Position numbers and translations under genes: made by a program | DNA from: Abelmoschus esculentus | Taxonomy: Eukaryota > Streptophyta > Magnoliopsida > Malvales > Malvaceae | DNA length: 64,000 nucleotides | Assembly (NCBI GenBank): GCA_035048815.1 | Contig: JAUCBN010000012.1 | Span: 10,273,001-10,337,000 of the forward strand | Direction of reading: 5' to 3' | Part shown: positions 20,613-32,185 of the stretch, one piece after another | Layout of the letters: every line of letters begins with the position of its first letter | How positions within the stretch are numbered: the stretch's first letter is position 1 | Notes under the pieces: model-generated | The model's input: only the letters and a program-made list of their open reading frames with translations | What the model was told of the DNA's origin: nothing | The model's database searches: none

Positions 20613-21962
20613 ATGTTGAAGTTTGAAGTTGAAATTTTTGAAAGAGAAAGCATCAAACCATCTTCACCACAAATCCATGGCAGGAAACCTTTCCAACTCA
20701 GCTTCTTTGATCAACTCACCCCATCAACTTACGCAACACAAATCTTTTTCTACTCCGCAACTGAAACCACCGCCACGATCTTTCCTCAGCTAAAGACCTC
20801 ACTCTCAGAGACTCTAAACCTTTTATATCCATTCTCCGGTAGGATCAAACACAACACGACCGTCGACAATTTCGACAAAGGTGTACCATTTATATCGGCT
20901 CGAGCTGGTTGTCGACTGTCGGAACTCCTCAAGCAGCATGAGGTTAAGTCATTGAACAAATTGCTTCCCTGCCATCCTTTATCCAAGGAATCAAACAATG
21001 AGATGGTTCCACTCCTTGTGTGCCAAGTTACCATTTTTGCTTGTGGGGGGGTAGCCTTAGGGCTGGCTTATTCTCATAAGATCACCGATGCACATGTAAC
21101 TTTTCTTTTCTGTAGTGTTTGGAGCAGAATCTGTAGAGGGTCCGGTCCTCTTGATGTCGGATTTCATGGTTTAGATGAGGCATCCAAATTGTTCCCACCA
21201 AGAAATGTAATGCCACAGAATTACTTGTCAACCATCGAAAACCTATGGTTTCCGGGATCTAATAGTAATTTCATAACCAAGAGATTCATATTCGATGCGA
21301 AATCCATAACCGAGCTTAGGGCCATTGCCAAAGGTGAACAGGAGGCTACACCGTCTCGAGTTCAAACTTTATCAGGTTTTATCTTGAAGCGGTGTATGGC
21401 AGCGTGTTGGACCATCTCAGGATCCTCGAAACCATATATCGCAACACAAGCTGCAAGTCTTAGGCCAAGAATATTGGACCCTACTTTATTACAATATTCG
21501 ATTGGGAGCCTGATTTGGTTCCCAAGTTGCATTCTAGATGTTGCTGACGAGACCGTCACCGAATTATCTGAATTGGTGAAGTTGATGGGAAAATCGGTTG
21601 CGGCTTTCGACGGTGAATACCTGCATTCATTACAAGGGGATTCTGGGTTTAAAGTTTTGGGTAAGTTCATTAGTAAGCTTGAAACCAGGTTTTCCTCTGA
21701 GAAGCCAGACATCTTTAGCTTCACCAGCTGGTGCCATCACAGGTTTTACGATGTTGATTTCGGGTGGGGCGAGCCTGTATTGTTTGCTCCGTTTGGGGAA
21801 ATCCGGTCTGAGTTTATGAACCATGCTGTTCTTATCGGAACCAAGTGTGGTTCAGGCATTGAAGCTTGGATCACATTGGATGAAAACAAGATGGTTTTGT
21901 TGGAGAAAGATGCTGAGTTCATCAAGTTTGCATCTCCAAACCCAAAGATTTCAAACCTTTAA
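20613..21962 (+). CDS. BAHD acyltransferase, vinorine synthase-like (gene 1)
   Basis: A single intact exon encodes 449 residues from this start. The BAHD family transfers acyl groups from acyl-CoA to hydroxyl or amine groups of specialised metabolites in the cytosol. The catalytic HxxxD motif is HKITD at residues 155-159, and the structural DFGWG motif is at 382-386. LYPFSGRIK near 71-79 is the family's N-terminal signature region. Overall style and length fit the clade with vinorine synthase and deacetylvindoline O-acetyltransferase. The substrate cannot be told from sequence. An in-frame ATG at 20565 would add 16 residues (MFNPLSQQQYSNKICK), but it lies too close to the TATA motif, and the family normally begins at MLKFEVEI. 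It is roughly 87% identical by eye to gene 2, which faces the opposite way. No stop or frameshift is seen, so it is probably functional. Confidence 0.95.
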   Translation: MLKFEVEIFERESIKPSSPQIHGRKPFQLSFFDQLTPSTYATQIFFYSATETTATIFPQLKTSLSETLNLLYPFSGRIKHNTTVDNFDKGVPFISARAGCRLSELLKQHEVKSLNKLLPCHPLSKESNNEMVPLLVCQVTIFACGGVALGLAYSHKITDAHVTFLFCSVWSRICRGSGPLDVGFHGLDEASKLFPPRNVMPQNYLSTIENLWFPGSNSNFITKRFIFDAKSITELRAIAKGEQEATPSRVQTLSGFILKRCMAACWTISGSSKPYIATQAASLRPRILDPTLLQYSIGSLIWFPSCILDVADETVTELSELVKLMGKSVAAFDGEYLHSLQGDSGFKVLGKFISKLETRFSSEKPDIFSFTSWCHHRFYDVDFGWGEPVLFAPFGEIRSEFMNHAVLIGTKCGSGIEAWITLDENKMVLLEKDAEFIKFASPNPKISNL

Positions 21963-22010
21963 AGTCACTGTCTATCTATAATAATGCTTACTGGGAATAA
22001 AATTAAAGAA
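21963..22010 (+). terminator. 3' UTR with likely poly(A) signal of BAHD gene 1
   Basis: Just after the TAA stop, the sequence TCTATAATAATGCTTACTGG leads to AATAAA at 21996-22001. The same layout occurs after gene 2 on the other strand, so the 3' UTR was duplicated with the gene. Confidence 0.5.
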
Positions 22011-22997
22011 TAAAAATTTATTTACCTGTTCTACAAATAATTTTATGTTATGTTTACCTATAAAAACTTATTACTTGTTCTACCAATAAAAAAATATGAA
22101 CACAATTCAAAATTAATTATTTTTTAAGATAAGATTTTGAATCCATCGTAGTTAGAATTGAGAATGTTTAATAATATTTTATTTTAGAATTAATTAATTT
22201 TTTAATATTTTATTTAGCGGTGTTAGATATAAACTATAAACTCAATCTTTATAAAAATACACCAATAAAAGTTATAATGCCTACTTAATCATCTAAGTTG
22301 TAGTTGTTGAATAAAAAGAAAATAAAAGTTTAATATAATTATAAAAGGAAAACGAGAAAGATATTAAGCAAAAACGTCAACTTACTTTTTAAATAAAAAT
22401 ATTAAACATTTAAATATATTTAATCCATAATTTTATATATATGAATCAATTAAATTAGATTTAATCATCGAATAAAATATGTTTTAGTTTTAGTTGTTTT
22501 TTTAAATAATGAGAATAAAATATTTCCACCTACCATTACCAAACTACGTACCAAGCAAAAACCTCCCATTCTTAAGGGTGAGGCTACTACCACTAAACAA
22601 AACATAGAAATTATTATATAATTGACAAATTAGTATTTAAATAAACTTTATTTATATTAAATATATTAATTATAATCTAAATTATAATATTTTTAAATAA
22701 TTTAAAAGGTAACTATACCATGAACTAATAATATAAAAAAAAATTACAAACATCTTAATTTTAATGTTTAGTAATTTAGTTGAGGGTTCATATATCGTGG
22801 TTAGAATTTCTTTCGGGCTATAAAAAAATACGAAAAATTAAATACGAGGAAAATAAACACTAATTTTATCCGGGATATTAAACTCGGTTTAATTTTTGCT
22901 TTAAATTCGAATAACGGACTTACTTTTAAATTTAAATTCTAGTTACAACTTTTTATTTTATTTTGCTTAATATGGCTTCAAAAGTTTTAAATATATA
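22011..22997. other. AT-rich intergenic DNA
   Basis: I see no gene here. A segment at about 22846-22920 (CACTAATTTTATCCGGG and following) resembles the first bases of the Tat-like LTR that starts at 22998, and may be a remnant of an older related LTR. The rest is AT-rich without recognisable features. Confidence 0.5.
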
Positions 22998-23213
22998 TGT
23001 AATCACTAATTTTATCTGGGTTTAAAATCGGTTTTAATTTTAATTTCGATTAAACAACGGGCTTGTAATTATTGATCAAAAATGAAAAAAAATATATATT
23101 ATATGTATTATATTTCTTAAATTTTTGCAAATATATGTATTGTTGTATTTGTTATTTTGTTTTTTCAAAAAAGTCCAAAAAAAATAATTTTAAATATTAT
23201 CTTTTTTGTTTCG

Positions 23214-23273
<60 letters not shown>

Positions 23274-26047
23274 TATTCTTTTTCGGTTTATTATTATTAT
23301 TATTATTATTTTATTTTATTTTTATCATTATATATATTTATTTATTATCTATTATTATTATTATTATTGTTAATATTATTATTATTATTATATTTTACAA
23401 AAACAATTATAAATTAAATAAAACCTAAGTATAAAATAATAAGACCCATTTTATTAAAACAGTCCATTAATAATATACAAACCCAAAGAATAAATGCACA
23501 GGCCCAAATTAAATGTTAAACAATCCTATATTTTTTAAATTACAAGCCCGAATTCATGAGCCCATCTCTGCTAAACCTAACTGAAACCCTAGCCTAACCC
23601 TTTTGTTCCATGCGTAGCCGCCTAAGAGCCGTTGGATCAGATCTGTGATCCAACGGCCGAGATCACATGGGAGAAGCATCTGGAAGTCACACGCTCCACA
23701 CGCGTCAACGCTTCAGCTCCCACCACTTGCGCCTATTCACTGCCCGATCGTCCGTTTGTCTCCTCGTCGTCGGTCACCGTCCGATAGCTCACCGGTGGTC
23801 CCCTCACATTTTCGACCATTTGTACATACAAAAAACAAAGGAAAACACGTTATTTTGTACGATTTTCAGAGAGATCAACTCGAAAAGTTTTCAGAATTAT
23901 CAAAAGTCACGACCAACAAATGTTTTAGAAATCTCAGAGGCAAATAGAACCAATTTCAGAGAGCAATTGAAAATGGCTGCAAATATCAGACGCATACAAA
24001 TCCACAACAGCAAAGGAATAGCGTGGGTGGATTTTTATTTTCAATCGAATGTAATGGGTTTTCAGCTATTTAAATATCGAAACCAAACTTTGTAAGGGAC
24101 TTTTTTTCCCGACAATTTTCATCAATACAAAGAAAAGCCTTTCGAGGTAAAGAAAAGCCTTTTGAGGTAAAGAAAGATTTAGGGTTCGATCGTACCTTCA
24201 TCGTAGAACATCACCATCTTCGACCGTCTTTCTCCGGCAATAAGCCTTGGCCCTCGCACCGTTTGGTGAGCCGAGATCGAAGGAGACTTTTATTCTTCAT
24301 CTCTTTCTCTCCGAATCTGGGAAGAAACCTTTTTTACGTTTCGTTTTCTTCATAAAAGTAAAAGCTTTGTTTTGTTTCTTTTCGGATTTGGGTTCTAAAA
24401 CGAGTCTTGTTTCGAAAGGAGAAGTCTTTTGGTGGTTTTCAAACTCGCTGGCCATCACGAATGATGGCCGGCACGGTGGTTTCTGGGTTGTGCTCACCGG
24501 TTTCTGGGTTTCGGTTCAAATGAGGATGAACACTCATCCCTTTCTGGTTTTTCGGATTAATCCTTCAGAGGATTTCATCCTTGCTTTGAGGTTGTGGGTG
24601 TTAAAATGATTTAAAATAAAAAAGTTGTCTTTTATACTCGGGGACTAAAATGAAAAAGGGATATTTACGTTCATAAATCTCTCCGCCCCTCACTAATTAA
24701 CCCCGCAGTCCCTAAACCTTTAAAGTGCTTTTCAATTTCGTCCTAATTTCAGGACTAATATTAAAACAAAATGGTTTAATTCCACACGAATCCTTCCACC
24801 TCTGGAATTTCTTTTTTTAGACCTTCCCCTTGGTTAAATCACCTTTTTAGTCCCTCGTTTTTGCCTCGAATTATGATCTGGCCACTATTTTCGAAATAAT
24901 AATCTTTTTATTATGTTTTGAACCCAACAATTCTGTTTTATTTCCATTTTGTTCCCTTCCAGTGACCATTTTATTATTATTTTGGTTTATATTTTTTATC
25001 CTTTTATTTATTTTTCATGCCATTTATGCTTATTTGTTTTTATTATTATTATCTTGCTACATTTTTTGCTTTATTATGCCATGTCCTTTATTCATTCATG
25101 TATGTGCATTTTGTATATATATATTTTTATTATTGCATGTTTTTTTTTATTTATGCATTTATTTTTGTAAATGTTGTGTTTATTTATTTGTTTCATGCCG
25201 TTATTTTATGTAATGCATGTCACTTATGCATTCTACTTTTTGTTTTTATTTTTTTGTACATAATTGTCTTACATGTTGTCCATGTTTTTATTTTTATACA
25301 TGTCATTTTATTTATTTTCTTTTTTCATATTTATGTATGCACATATATTTATGTTTGTAGCATGCATTTTCATTTATACCCTTTAGTTATTTGTATACTT
25401 TGTACATTTTGTAATGTAATTGTTTCATTTTTGCTCAAATCACACTTTTTAATTAATTAATCTAATTAATCATGTCTTTATTCGGTCATAATGGGCCCGT
25501 GTTCCGACGCATTGATCGTGGTGTATGCGTTGCCTTCGAATAAAGACACGGTAAAAATAAAATTGAATTCGAATACTTAAACAAACATTAATTTAATTGC
25601 CACTTTTAATTCGGAAAATTCAAAATTAATTAAGCGGTTATTTTGATAAAGGTGTCAATTTTGGGCGGTTTTTAAACCCTAAACTCATTTTTAAACCGTA
25701 ACCGACTCTCGAACCCATCTTTTCCGAATCTCTGGTTTTTACGATGTCCGGCCTACCAAAGTGGCCGATGGAGACTCGACCCCTTTTTTAAACTTTTTTT
25801 TTAATTTTTAAAACCCTTTTTTAAATTCTTTTCCAATCTTTTTTAAAACCTATTTTTATTTCTTTTCCCAATTTTTAACCTAATCCTCAAATTTTAAAAT
25901 CCCTAATTTTTGGGTCTAAATCCCCCTTTCTAATTTAAACCAAAATTTCAATTTTTTAAGACCTAATTTTTAACTTCCACTAGTGACCCCCTTTTCCCCT
26001 TTTTACTACACACCTATTAGTATTTTAAGAAATTTAGGGTCGCTACA
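22998..26047 (+). mobile_element. Tat-like Ty3/gypsy 5' LTR (about 3.05 kb)
   Basis: The LTR starts TGTAATCACTAATTTTATC and ends GGGTCGCTACA. The same ends occur in the complete solo LTR at 38713-41783 (minus). It is followed directly by GTTGGCGACTCTGTTGGGGA, the PBS-type phrase of this family. Inside are (ATT)n tracts at 23217-23272 and 23290-23395, the hairpin GCCGTTGGATC...GATCCAACGGC at 23628-23657, and a long U/T-rich part at about 24950-25460. The short ORFs here come from low-complexity sequence. Confidence 0.85.
23217..23395. repeat. (ATT)n microsatellite tracts in the Tat-like LTR
   Basis: About 19 perfect ATT repeats lie at 23217-23272, with shorter interrupted tracts after it. Translation gives meaningless runs of Tyr or Ile. 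Confidence 0.9.
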
Positions 26048-26639
26048 GTTGGCGACTCTGTTGGGGACCGTTTTTTAAATAAACGAGTCAAGTCTTGTTT
26101 TCAAACTACCGCTTAAACAATTTTAGAAGTTACAAAATAAAATGACAATTAAATTATTATTTTTTTACTAATTCGAGGTTTGTTAAATATCATTCCAACC
26201 CGTTCCTAAGTAGAGGGAAAACGCTAGCGTTTTCATGAGGATATTGTTCCTTTGTATGGGCCTAGCAAAGTACCTTCAGGGCTCGACTACCCTATGCTTT
26301 CATGAGGATGTTGTTCCTTCGTATGGGCATAGCGAAAGGGTCCTCCCGGATTGAACCCGATTGAGATGACCCTATAATGGGTGATGATCGGGGGCCTTGC
26401 TACTCTTAGAAGAGGACAGCGAGGACAATTTTGGTATCTCGTAGAACCCAAACTGCATTTAAAAAACTAGTCAACCTACCCGATTAGAGCCATGCGGTTA
26501 ACCTAGGTTCTATTAGATGAGATAAATAGGATTGTTTTGCCTCCTATCTTGCTTGTATTTTTGCTTTACATTTTTGTATCGACATTTTATGAAGGTGTTG
26601 AACTAAGTGGTTTGTCAAATCAGAGGCTTTCACTATAGT

Positions 26640-26934
26640 CAAAACAAGAAAAAGAAAGAAAGAAAGAAAAAGGAGAAAAAATAAGACAAATAAAAAGGGG
26701 AAAGAAAAAAATAATGAGAAAATAAAACTAAGGAAAAAGAAAAGGTGGATAGAAAAAATTGAAAAGAGAAAGAGACAATAAAAAAAGAAGAAGAAAAGGA
26801 AAATTAGAATATAGAAAAAAGAGAGAGAGAAAAAAAGAAAAAGATGAGAAAAATAAAAGATAAAAAAGAAAAAGAAAAAAGAAAATAAGAGATGAAAAAA
26901 AGAAAAAGAGAAAGAAAAAAAAATAAAGGGGCAT
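26640..26934 (+). repeat. GA-rich polypurine tract
   Basis: Almost 300 bases consist nearly entirely of A and G (AAAGAAAGAAAGAAAAAGGAG and similar). Its antisense reading gives a Phe/Leu/Ser-rich ORF that is not a gene. Two similar tracts lie at 28930-29010 and 29265-29400. Confidence 0.85.
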
Positions 26935-27135
26935 TAAGATCCTAACCGGTGAAAGTTGCTCAAATGACGATCATTAGCGAGATCAACACCTTTACTTGCA
27001 TTCATGCATACATCTCATGCATCTCATAGCATATATCATGCATTAATTAATTAAACAAGGAGGATAATTATGGGATCTCATGTCCGTAATTATTGAAGGT
27101 TTCTTGCTTGCACTTTACCAACACCGAGAAGGGCT

Positions 27136-28469
27136 AATGGAAGAAGACTTTGCCAAGTTAGAAGCCAACCTTATGGGGCAATTAGAGCGTACTCAAAAAG
27201 AATTAGAAGATTCTATGATCAAGTCTCAACAAGACATGATGAAATAAATTGCTCACTTGATGGGACTAAAGAAAATGGAAGACCAACAAAGCAAAAGTTC
27301 TGTTAAAAACCCCTAGTGCCCTCACGTTTTTGTTGCTAACACTTCTAGACCTATACAAGGAGTGATAACATCATCTCTTCAAGCCGGTGCCTATCCAAGC
27401 CCCACCAGGTGTGACTTCCACTATTATAAAAGATTTTGGGGATGACATTCTAGACTTCGATGAGCTAGAAAAATTAAAGGTTGAATTTTCGAAGCAATTA
27501 GAGGAAACGAAGAACGAGTTTGAAGAGAAGCTTCAGATAAAAGAGGATGAAGAAGAATGGTATGGGTTGAATGCTAGTGAGCTTAGTCTGGTCTCAGGTC
27601 TAGAGATTCCACATAAGTTCAAGACCCCAGATTTTGAGAAGTTTGACGAGACGACTTGCCCTATCGCACATATAACTATGTTCTGCCGAAAAATGGCGGG
27701 CTTTGCCAACAATGAGAAGTTGTTAATCCGCTCTTTTCAGGATAGTCTGGTGGGATTTACCACAAGGTGGTATAATCAGTTAACCCGTGCTCAAATTAAA
27801 TCGTGGAAGGATATGGCCAAAGCCTTCACAGACCAATATAGGCACATAACCGATATGATTCCGAATTGACTCAGGCTACAAGTTATGGAACAAGGGCATA
27901 ACAAAAGCCTTCGAGAGTACGCTCAACGTTGACGTGATGCTGCAGCACAAGTACAACCTCCGCTCGACGAAAGTTAACTTTCTCAAATGTTTGTGGATAC
28001 ACTAGAGGGAGTGTTGTATGATCATTTGATAAGTCACCCTATCAGCAGTTTTGCGGAGTTGGTTATGACCGGAGAACGCATCGAGTATGCCATTAAGAAG
28101 GGAAAGATGAAAGACCCTTATATCACAACTTCTCATAAAGAGGAAAACTTTCATGTCTATGTGGTGAGTTCTCACTCAAATAATCAAACTCAGGGCCGTC
28201 CCCATACTCATTCTTCATGATATACCAAACCTACAAAGGTGCTTCATCCGGTTCCTATGACCTACACTGAGTTACTCTCAATCCTTGTTGAGAAGAAACT
28301 TTTGACTTTGGTGCAGCCTAAGCCAAAGGATCCTCCTTACCCTGAAGGATTTGATGTCAATGTCACGTGTAACTATCATACAGGGAGCACAGGCCACACA
28401 ACAGAGGATTGTGGAGCTTTGAAGAAAAAGGTTCAAGGACTGATTGAGGTTAGTATTCTGAAGTTTTAA
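27136..28469 (+). pseudogene. Tat-like Gag (broken)
   Basis: Segments in order are 27136-27246 (MEEDFAKLEANLMGQLERTQ, coiled-coil-like), 27387-27869 (Gag core with IPHKFKTPDFEKFDETTCP, FCRKMAGFANNEKLLIRSFQ and WYNQLTRAQIKSWKDMAKAF), 27987-28220 (SHPISSFAELVMTGERIEYA), and 28239-28469 ending in a zinc-knuckle-like CNYHTGSTGHTTEDCGALKK. Gag packages the element's RNA into virus-like particles. Stops at 27244, 27867, about 27930 and 28218 break it, though long stretches between them remain well conserved. No downstream pol is present, so any past mobility depended on relatives. The lineage call rests on the spacing of these phrases. Confidence 0.82.
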
Positions 28470-30390
28470 GAAAGAGTGGAGGGCATGAACTTTGGGGATA
28501 TTCTAATCTTTGAATTTGGATGTTCATTTTCTACTTCCTTGCATTTTAAGTTTTTCTAAAGTGATGCATCAATTAACTTTGATACTGTTTGCCCGAAAGA
28601 AGCGAATATCTTTTCTTTTGTAAGGGACTATGTTATGTTTTCTTTTTTCCATTTCAATGAAAGAATGCATATTTTTATTAAACATATGTATTTCCCTTCT
28701 TCCCTTTGGAATTCCTTGGATGTCACATGCTTGTTGTGACGAGGATTCAAAAAGTGTTGGAACATTGTGATTACGATGAAGTATGGTTTCTTAATTAGTA
28801 GCTTTGGTTAGTAATGCACGAGAAATGAGACTACTACTTCTTCAGTGATGTTCAATGATAAGAAAATCTCCTAGAAAAGACCCTATGAAATTAGTTGATC
28901 TCAAGAATTCCTCTAAGTAAAAGGATTGCATCCAAAAAAAAGAAAGAAAAAGAAAGAAAAAGAAAAAAAAAGAAAGAAAAAGAAAAAAGAGGAAAAGAAC
29001 GGAGAGAACAAAGATTAAGTAAAAAGCACTCCAATATTCGAAACCTGATAATAGATATATTCGAACAAGAGTATGGAATTATTCGGGGCACTCCGCTGAA
29101 GTGATAGGCCTAATAAGGTAACATTGCACCACCCAAAGTCTTCGCTTCATGAGTGATGGTAATATTTTCAAATTCATGACTATGCCAAGTAAGTCGGAGT
29201 TTTGTTGTATGCTCCATCATTACCTTCGAGAAAAAGGACTGTGATGAGTTGACTTCCCCGAAATTTAAGAAAAATGAAGAAAAAGAAAAATTACAGATGT
29301 GAGAGAAAAAGAAAAAGAAAGAAAAAAGAAAAAAGAAGAAGGAAAAGAAAAAAGAGATGGAAAAAATAAAGGTAGAAAGAGAAAATTACTCCTATAGCTA
29401 GATGCAGTCTGAAGCACACTTCGAATTCTCAAGAAGATACTAGCGGGGCAAGTACGGAAAGTTTGAATATATAAGAGGAGAAAGATATTGAGAACTAGAA
29501 GGAGTAGTTTTCGAATAGATAGAGCAAATACGATAATCACGAGGATGAACCAAGCAATCTGAAGAGAACTCCAAAACTTCAAATATTGCTACAACTTTCA
29601 AAGATTGAAAACCGAACGCGGGGAGTTGATTCTAAGGCACTCTCGCATTTGATATCCAAGGAACCCATGTTTCTTTTCTTCTTTTCTTTTCTAATTTTTG
29701 GATCTTTTGAAACATGTATACATTGTTTTACTTATAATTAGCAAATGGTTTTTGGAAATAAAAGTTAAAAAAAACTTACAAAATGCAAGGTCGTTGATAT
29801 GAATGATCATCTTTGACGGCCCAAGAAGAAGAATAGACAATGTACGATACAAGATGAATCTTAAAGGGACCCCTTTGCCTGTAAGATGATACCTTTTAAG
29901 GGTTAAGGTCAACATAGATAATCAAGGATTACTCGAGTAGGCGACATACTTTTGGGGGCAAAAGTCATGTTGGGGCATAAAGATGGCCAATCAAATATTT
30001 CAGAGAGAAACTAAGTACAACTCAAGAAGAATAACCTGCAATGAACGTGTTGAAGATAGGCTTTAAATGACTTAAGCCTGAATATGAGATTAAGAGTTGT
30101 TTCCATGAACTAAGAATAAGTGTACGCAAAGACAAATTGTTCAAGTGTTTCATAGTCAACCGGACGAAAGCTATTGAATTATAAAAGGCGAGAGATTTTA
30201 TTCCGATCAGCACAAGATGATGTTCTCCTTTCAAGACGAGGAAAAGAATGAGGATCCAACGAGGATGAAAGCCCGAGGAATTTAATTGAAAATAGAAAGC
30301 GAAAGCCTATCCTTCAAGGAAAAAAAGAAGAAAAAACAACATGCATCATTTAGGTTAGACATCCTTGCATCACGAACATTCTAATTCATG
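28470..30390 (+). other. Non-coding tail of the Tat-like element
   Basis: No pol domain is recognisable on either strand. The region has two purine-rich tracts (28930-29010 and 29265-29400) and otherwise mixed sequence, ending in a phrase typical of the 3' untranslated region near 29940. Antisense ORFs here are F/L-rich readings of purine tracts. Confidence 0.6.
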
Positions 30391-30412
30391 TCATCATTGT
30401 ATTTTTCTCATT

Positions 30413-32185
30413 TTTTATATCTTCTTTTTGTTCTTTCATTTTTGTTCTTTATTTTTGTTTTATTTCTTCATTATTTTATTTATAACACGTTCTCAGCACG
30501 AGACTCTAACCAATGGAGGCGTTTGTCGTTCGAATCTTGAAGGAGTTATTAAAAAGAATTTATTACTAGCATAAATCAAAGATAAGTTCTTCCTCAATTA
30601 TATTTTAATTATCTGTTATATTTCTCTCTTATCTTTGATTTAATTTTTAATTTATTAAAAATCTTTGGTTGTTTGGTGTTTTTGTAGCGATAAAGTGACT
30701 CAAATACCGTAGTTCTTATTGACAATTCCCGAAAATGATTTTAACAAGATATTGGTAACTAAATCTACCATATAGTGAAAAGTTCGGTATGTTTTACTTA
30801 TTTAATTTGAAATTTTTGTCTTTATTATAATCATGAATAATAAATTATAGAAAATATAAACGGATTTTCTTTGTGGCGAAAATAATAGCGTTATTGATCT
30901 AACTCAATTGGATATTGATAATTTTTCTCATAACCCTGAAGGGAATAATTCGCCATTTATTTCCTTTATAAATTCAAAAAAGAATAATTGATCTTTATTT
31001 TATTTTGTTTAATGTTAATTTATTTATTTATTTTAATTTACTTTTATTTATTATTTATTTATGTTAACTTACTTTATATATTATTTATTTATCTTTTATG
31101 TTAATTTTTCCTTTAAAAGAATATGATTACTTTCGGAATAAAATATGCAATAATTTATGGCTATTTATACTTAGCAGACAGTGCAGGTACTCATACAATA
31201 TTTAAGCATAAGAAATATTTTCCTATTTAAATACAAAGGAAATATAAGTACTATATCTCAAAGTATTAAAATATCAGTGCTTCGGAAGAACTCTTGAGAG
31301 CTTATCTTTGATCCGATTTGATATGATATGTTATTTTTTAATATTTTTCTATTCCCTGAAGTGAATGGTAGAGAGCACATATTTTTCATTTCCCGAAGTG
31401 AATGAAATAAAGCACGTATTAAAAGGTACATAATTATGCATATTTTCCCATTTTAAATGCAAGAGAATAATATGAGTACTATATCTGGAAGTACTAATAT
31501 CACAAAAAGCTCCGATTGAGCAAATATGTTATTTGCCAAATGAGACTTTATCTCATATTTTATAGTGCATTATACTCGTCAAAGTCGCAAAGAGACATTG
31601 AGTTTTAAAGATATTTATAGAAATATATTGAGAATATCAGTTAAAGGGATGATGACTATCTCAATATTTGAGAATAGTATTTAATATTGAATTATGGAGA
31701 TTCAAAGATATTATGTGATATTTTCATGAGGGGGGGTAAATACGCGTTGCACTTTTTTTCCCTTAACCAAGATTTTGTCCCAATGGGTTTTCCTGGTAAG
31801 GTTTTTAATGTGGCAACATGTTATGCGTATCAAAGATGTGTGTACTCTTTTCTCTTCACTTAGATTTTTTTCCCACAGGGTTTTTATCTTAGTAAGGTTT
31901 TAACGAGGCACATTATCTTCATAGACATCCAAGGGGGAGTGTTATGAATATTATCTATATGGATGTCTATCATAATAAGAACTTTATCATTAGAAATATT
32001 ATCTTTATTAATTAGAGTTTAATACATTATGTACTGCTTATGCTTATAAATAGATGAGTTTGTGAAGGCATTGTGTAGAAGTCAATATTGAGAATAATAC
32101 AAATATCTCTCTTTATATCTTCTCTTTGTTTTTTTATTGTTGTTCTTTATTTTTGTTTTATTTCTTCATTATTTTATTTATAACA
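30413..32185 (+). mobile_element. Internally deleted Ty1-copia derivative (about 1.8 kb)
   Basis: A truncated 5' LTR end (30413-30487, ending ATAACA) is followed by the leader CGTTCTCAGCACGAGAC. Next come pieces matching the reverse complements of 15950-16060, 15620-15900 and 15300-15600, then a 3' region matching the reverse complement of 57882-58120. A polypurine tract AAGGGGGAG (31931-31939) and a 3' LTR (31940-32185) complete it. Integrase, RT and RNase H are missing. The right LTR end abuts the duplicated host segment at 32186. Confidence 0.8.
31940..32185 (+). mobile_element. Copia 3' LTR, 246-bp subfamily
   Basis: It starts TGTTATGAATATTATC and ends ATAACA, and is preceded by a polypurine tract. 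It matches the reverse complement of 1-202. It lacks the internal 46-bp duplication of the 282-bp subfamily. Confidence 0.85.

Larger units (their letters stand above)
26048..30412 (+). mobile_element. Tat-like internal region: leader, broken gag, no pol
   Basis: The PBS-like phrase begins at 26048. The leader holds an ~85-bp duplication around TTTCATGAGGATRTTGTTCC (26230-26340). Purine-rich tracts lie at 26640-26930, 28930-29010 and 29265-29400. Gag remnants span 27136-28469. After gag I find no protease, RT, RNase H or integrase. The tail at about 29930-29980 contains TTTTGGGGGCAAAAGTC, a phrase typical of the 3' part of such elements. Copia sequence cuts it at about 30390-30412, before any 3' LTR. 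It is therefore a non-autonomous or heavily deleted Tat-type element. Confidence 0.75.

Noticed and set aside
21362..21724. Antisense ORF within BAHD gene 1, with similar ones at 35674-35871 and 36172-36444 in gene 2
   Set aside because: They mirror conserved BAHD coding sequence on the other strand. Conservation follows the BAHD frame.
23072..23428. Two overlapping ORFs rich in Tyr or Ile
   Set aside because: They are readings of the (ATT)n microsatellite in the Tat-like LTR.
24949..25460. Three overlapping Phe/Leu/Tyr-rich ORFs resembling membrane proteins
   Set aside because: They lie in a T-rich part of the Tat-like LTR. All three frames are open because of base composition, and no such ORF is kept in the LTR at 38713-41783.
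26728..26934. Antisense poly-Phe/Leu ORF
   Set aside because: It is the reverse reading of the purine tract at 26640-26934.
27136..30390. Endogenous pararetrovirus or env-bearing retrovirus
   Set aside because: Only a Tat-like Gag is recognisable, with no movement protein, coat, RT or envelope-like ORF, and LTR structure is clear.
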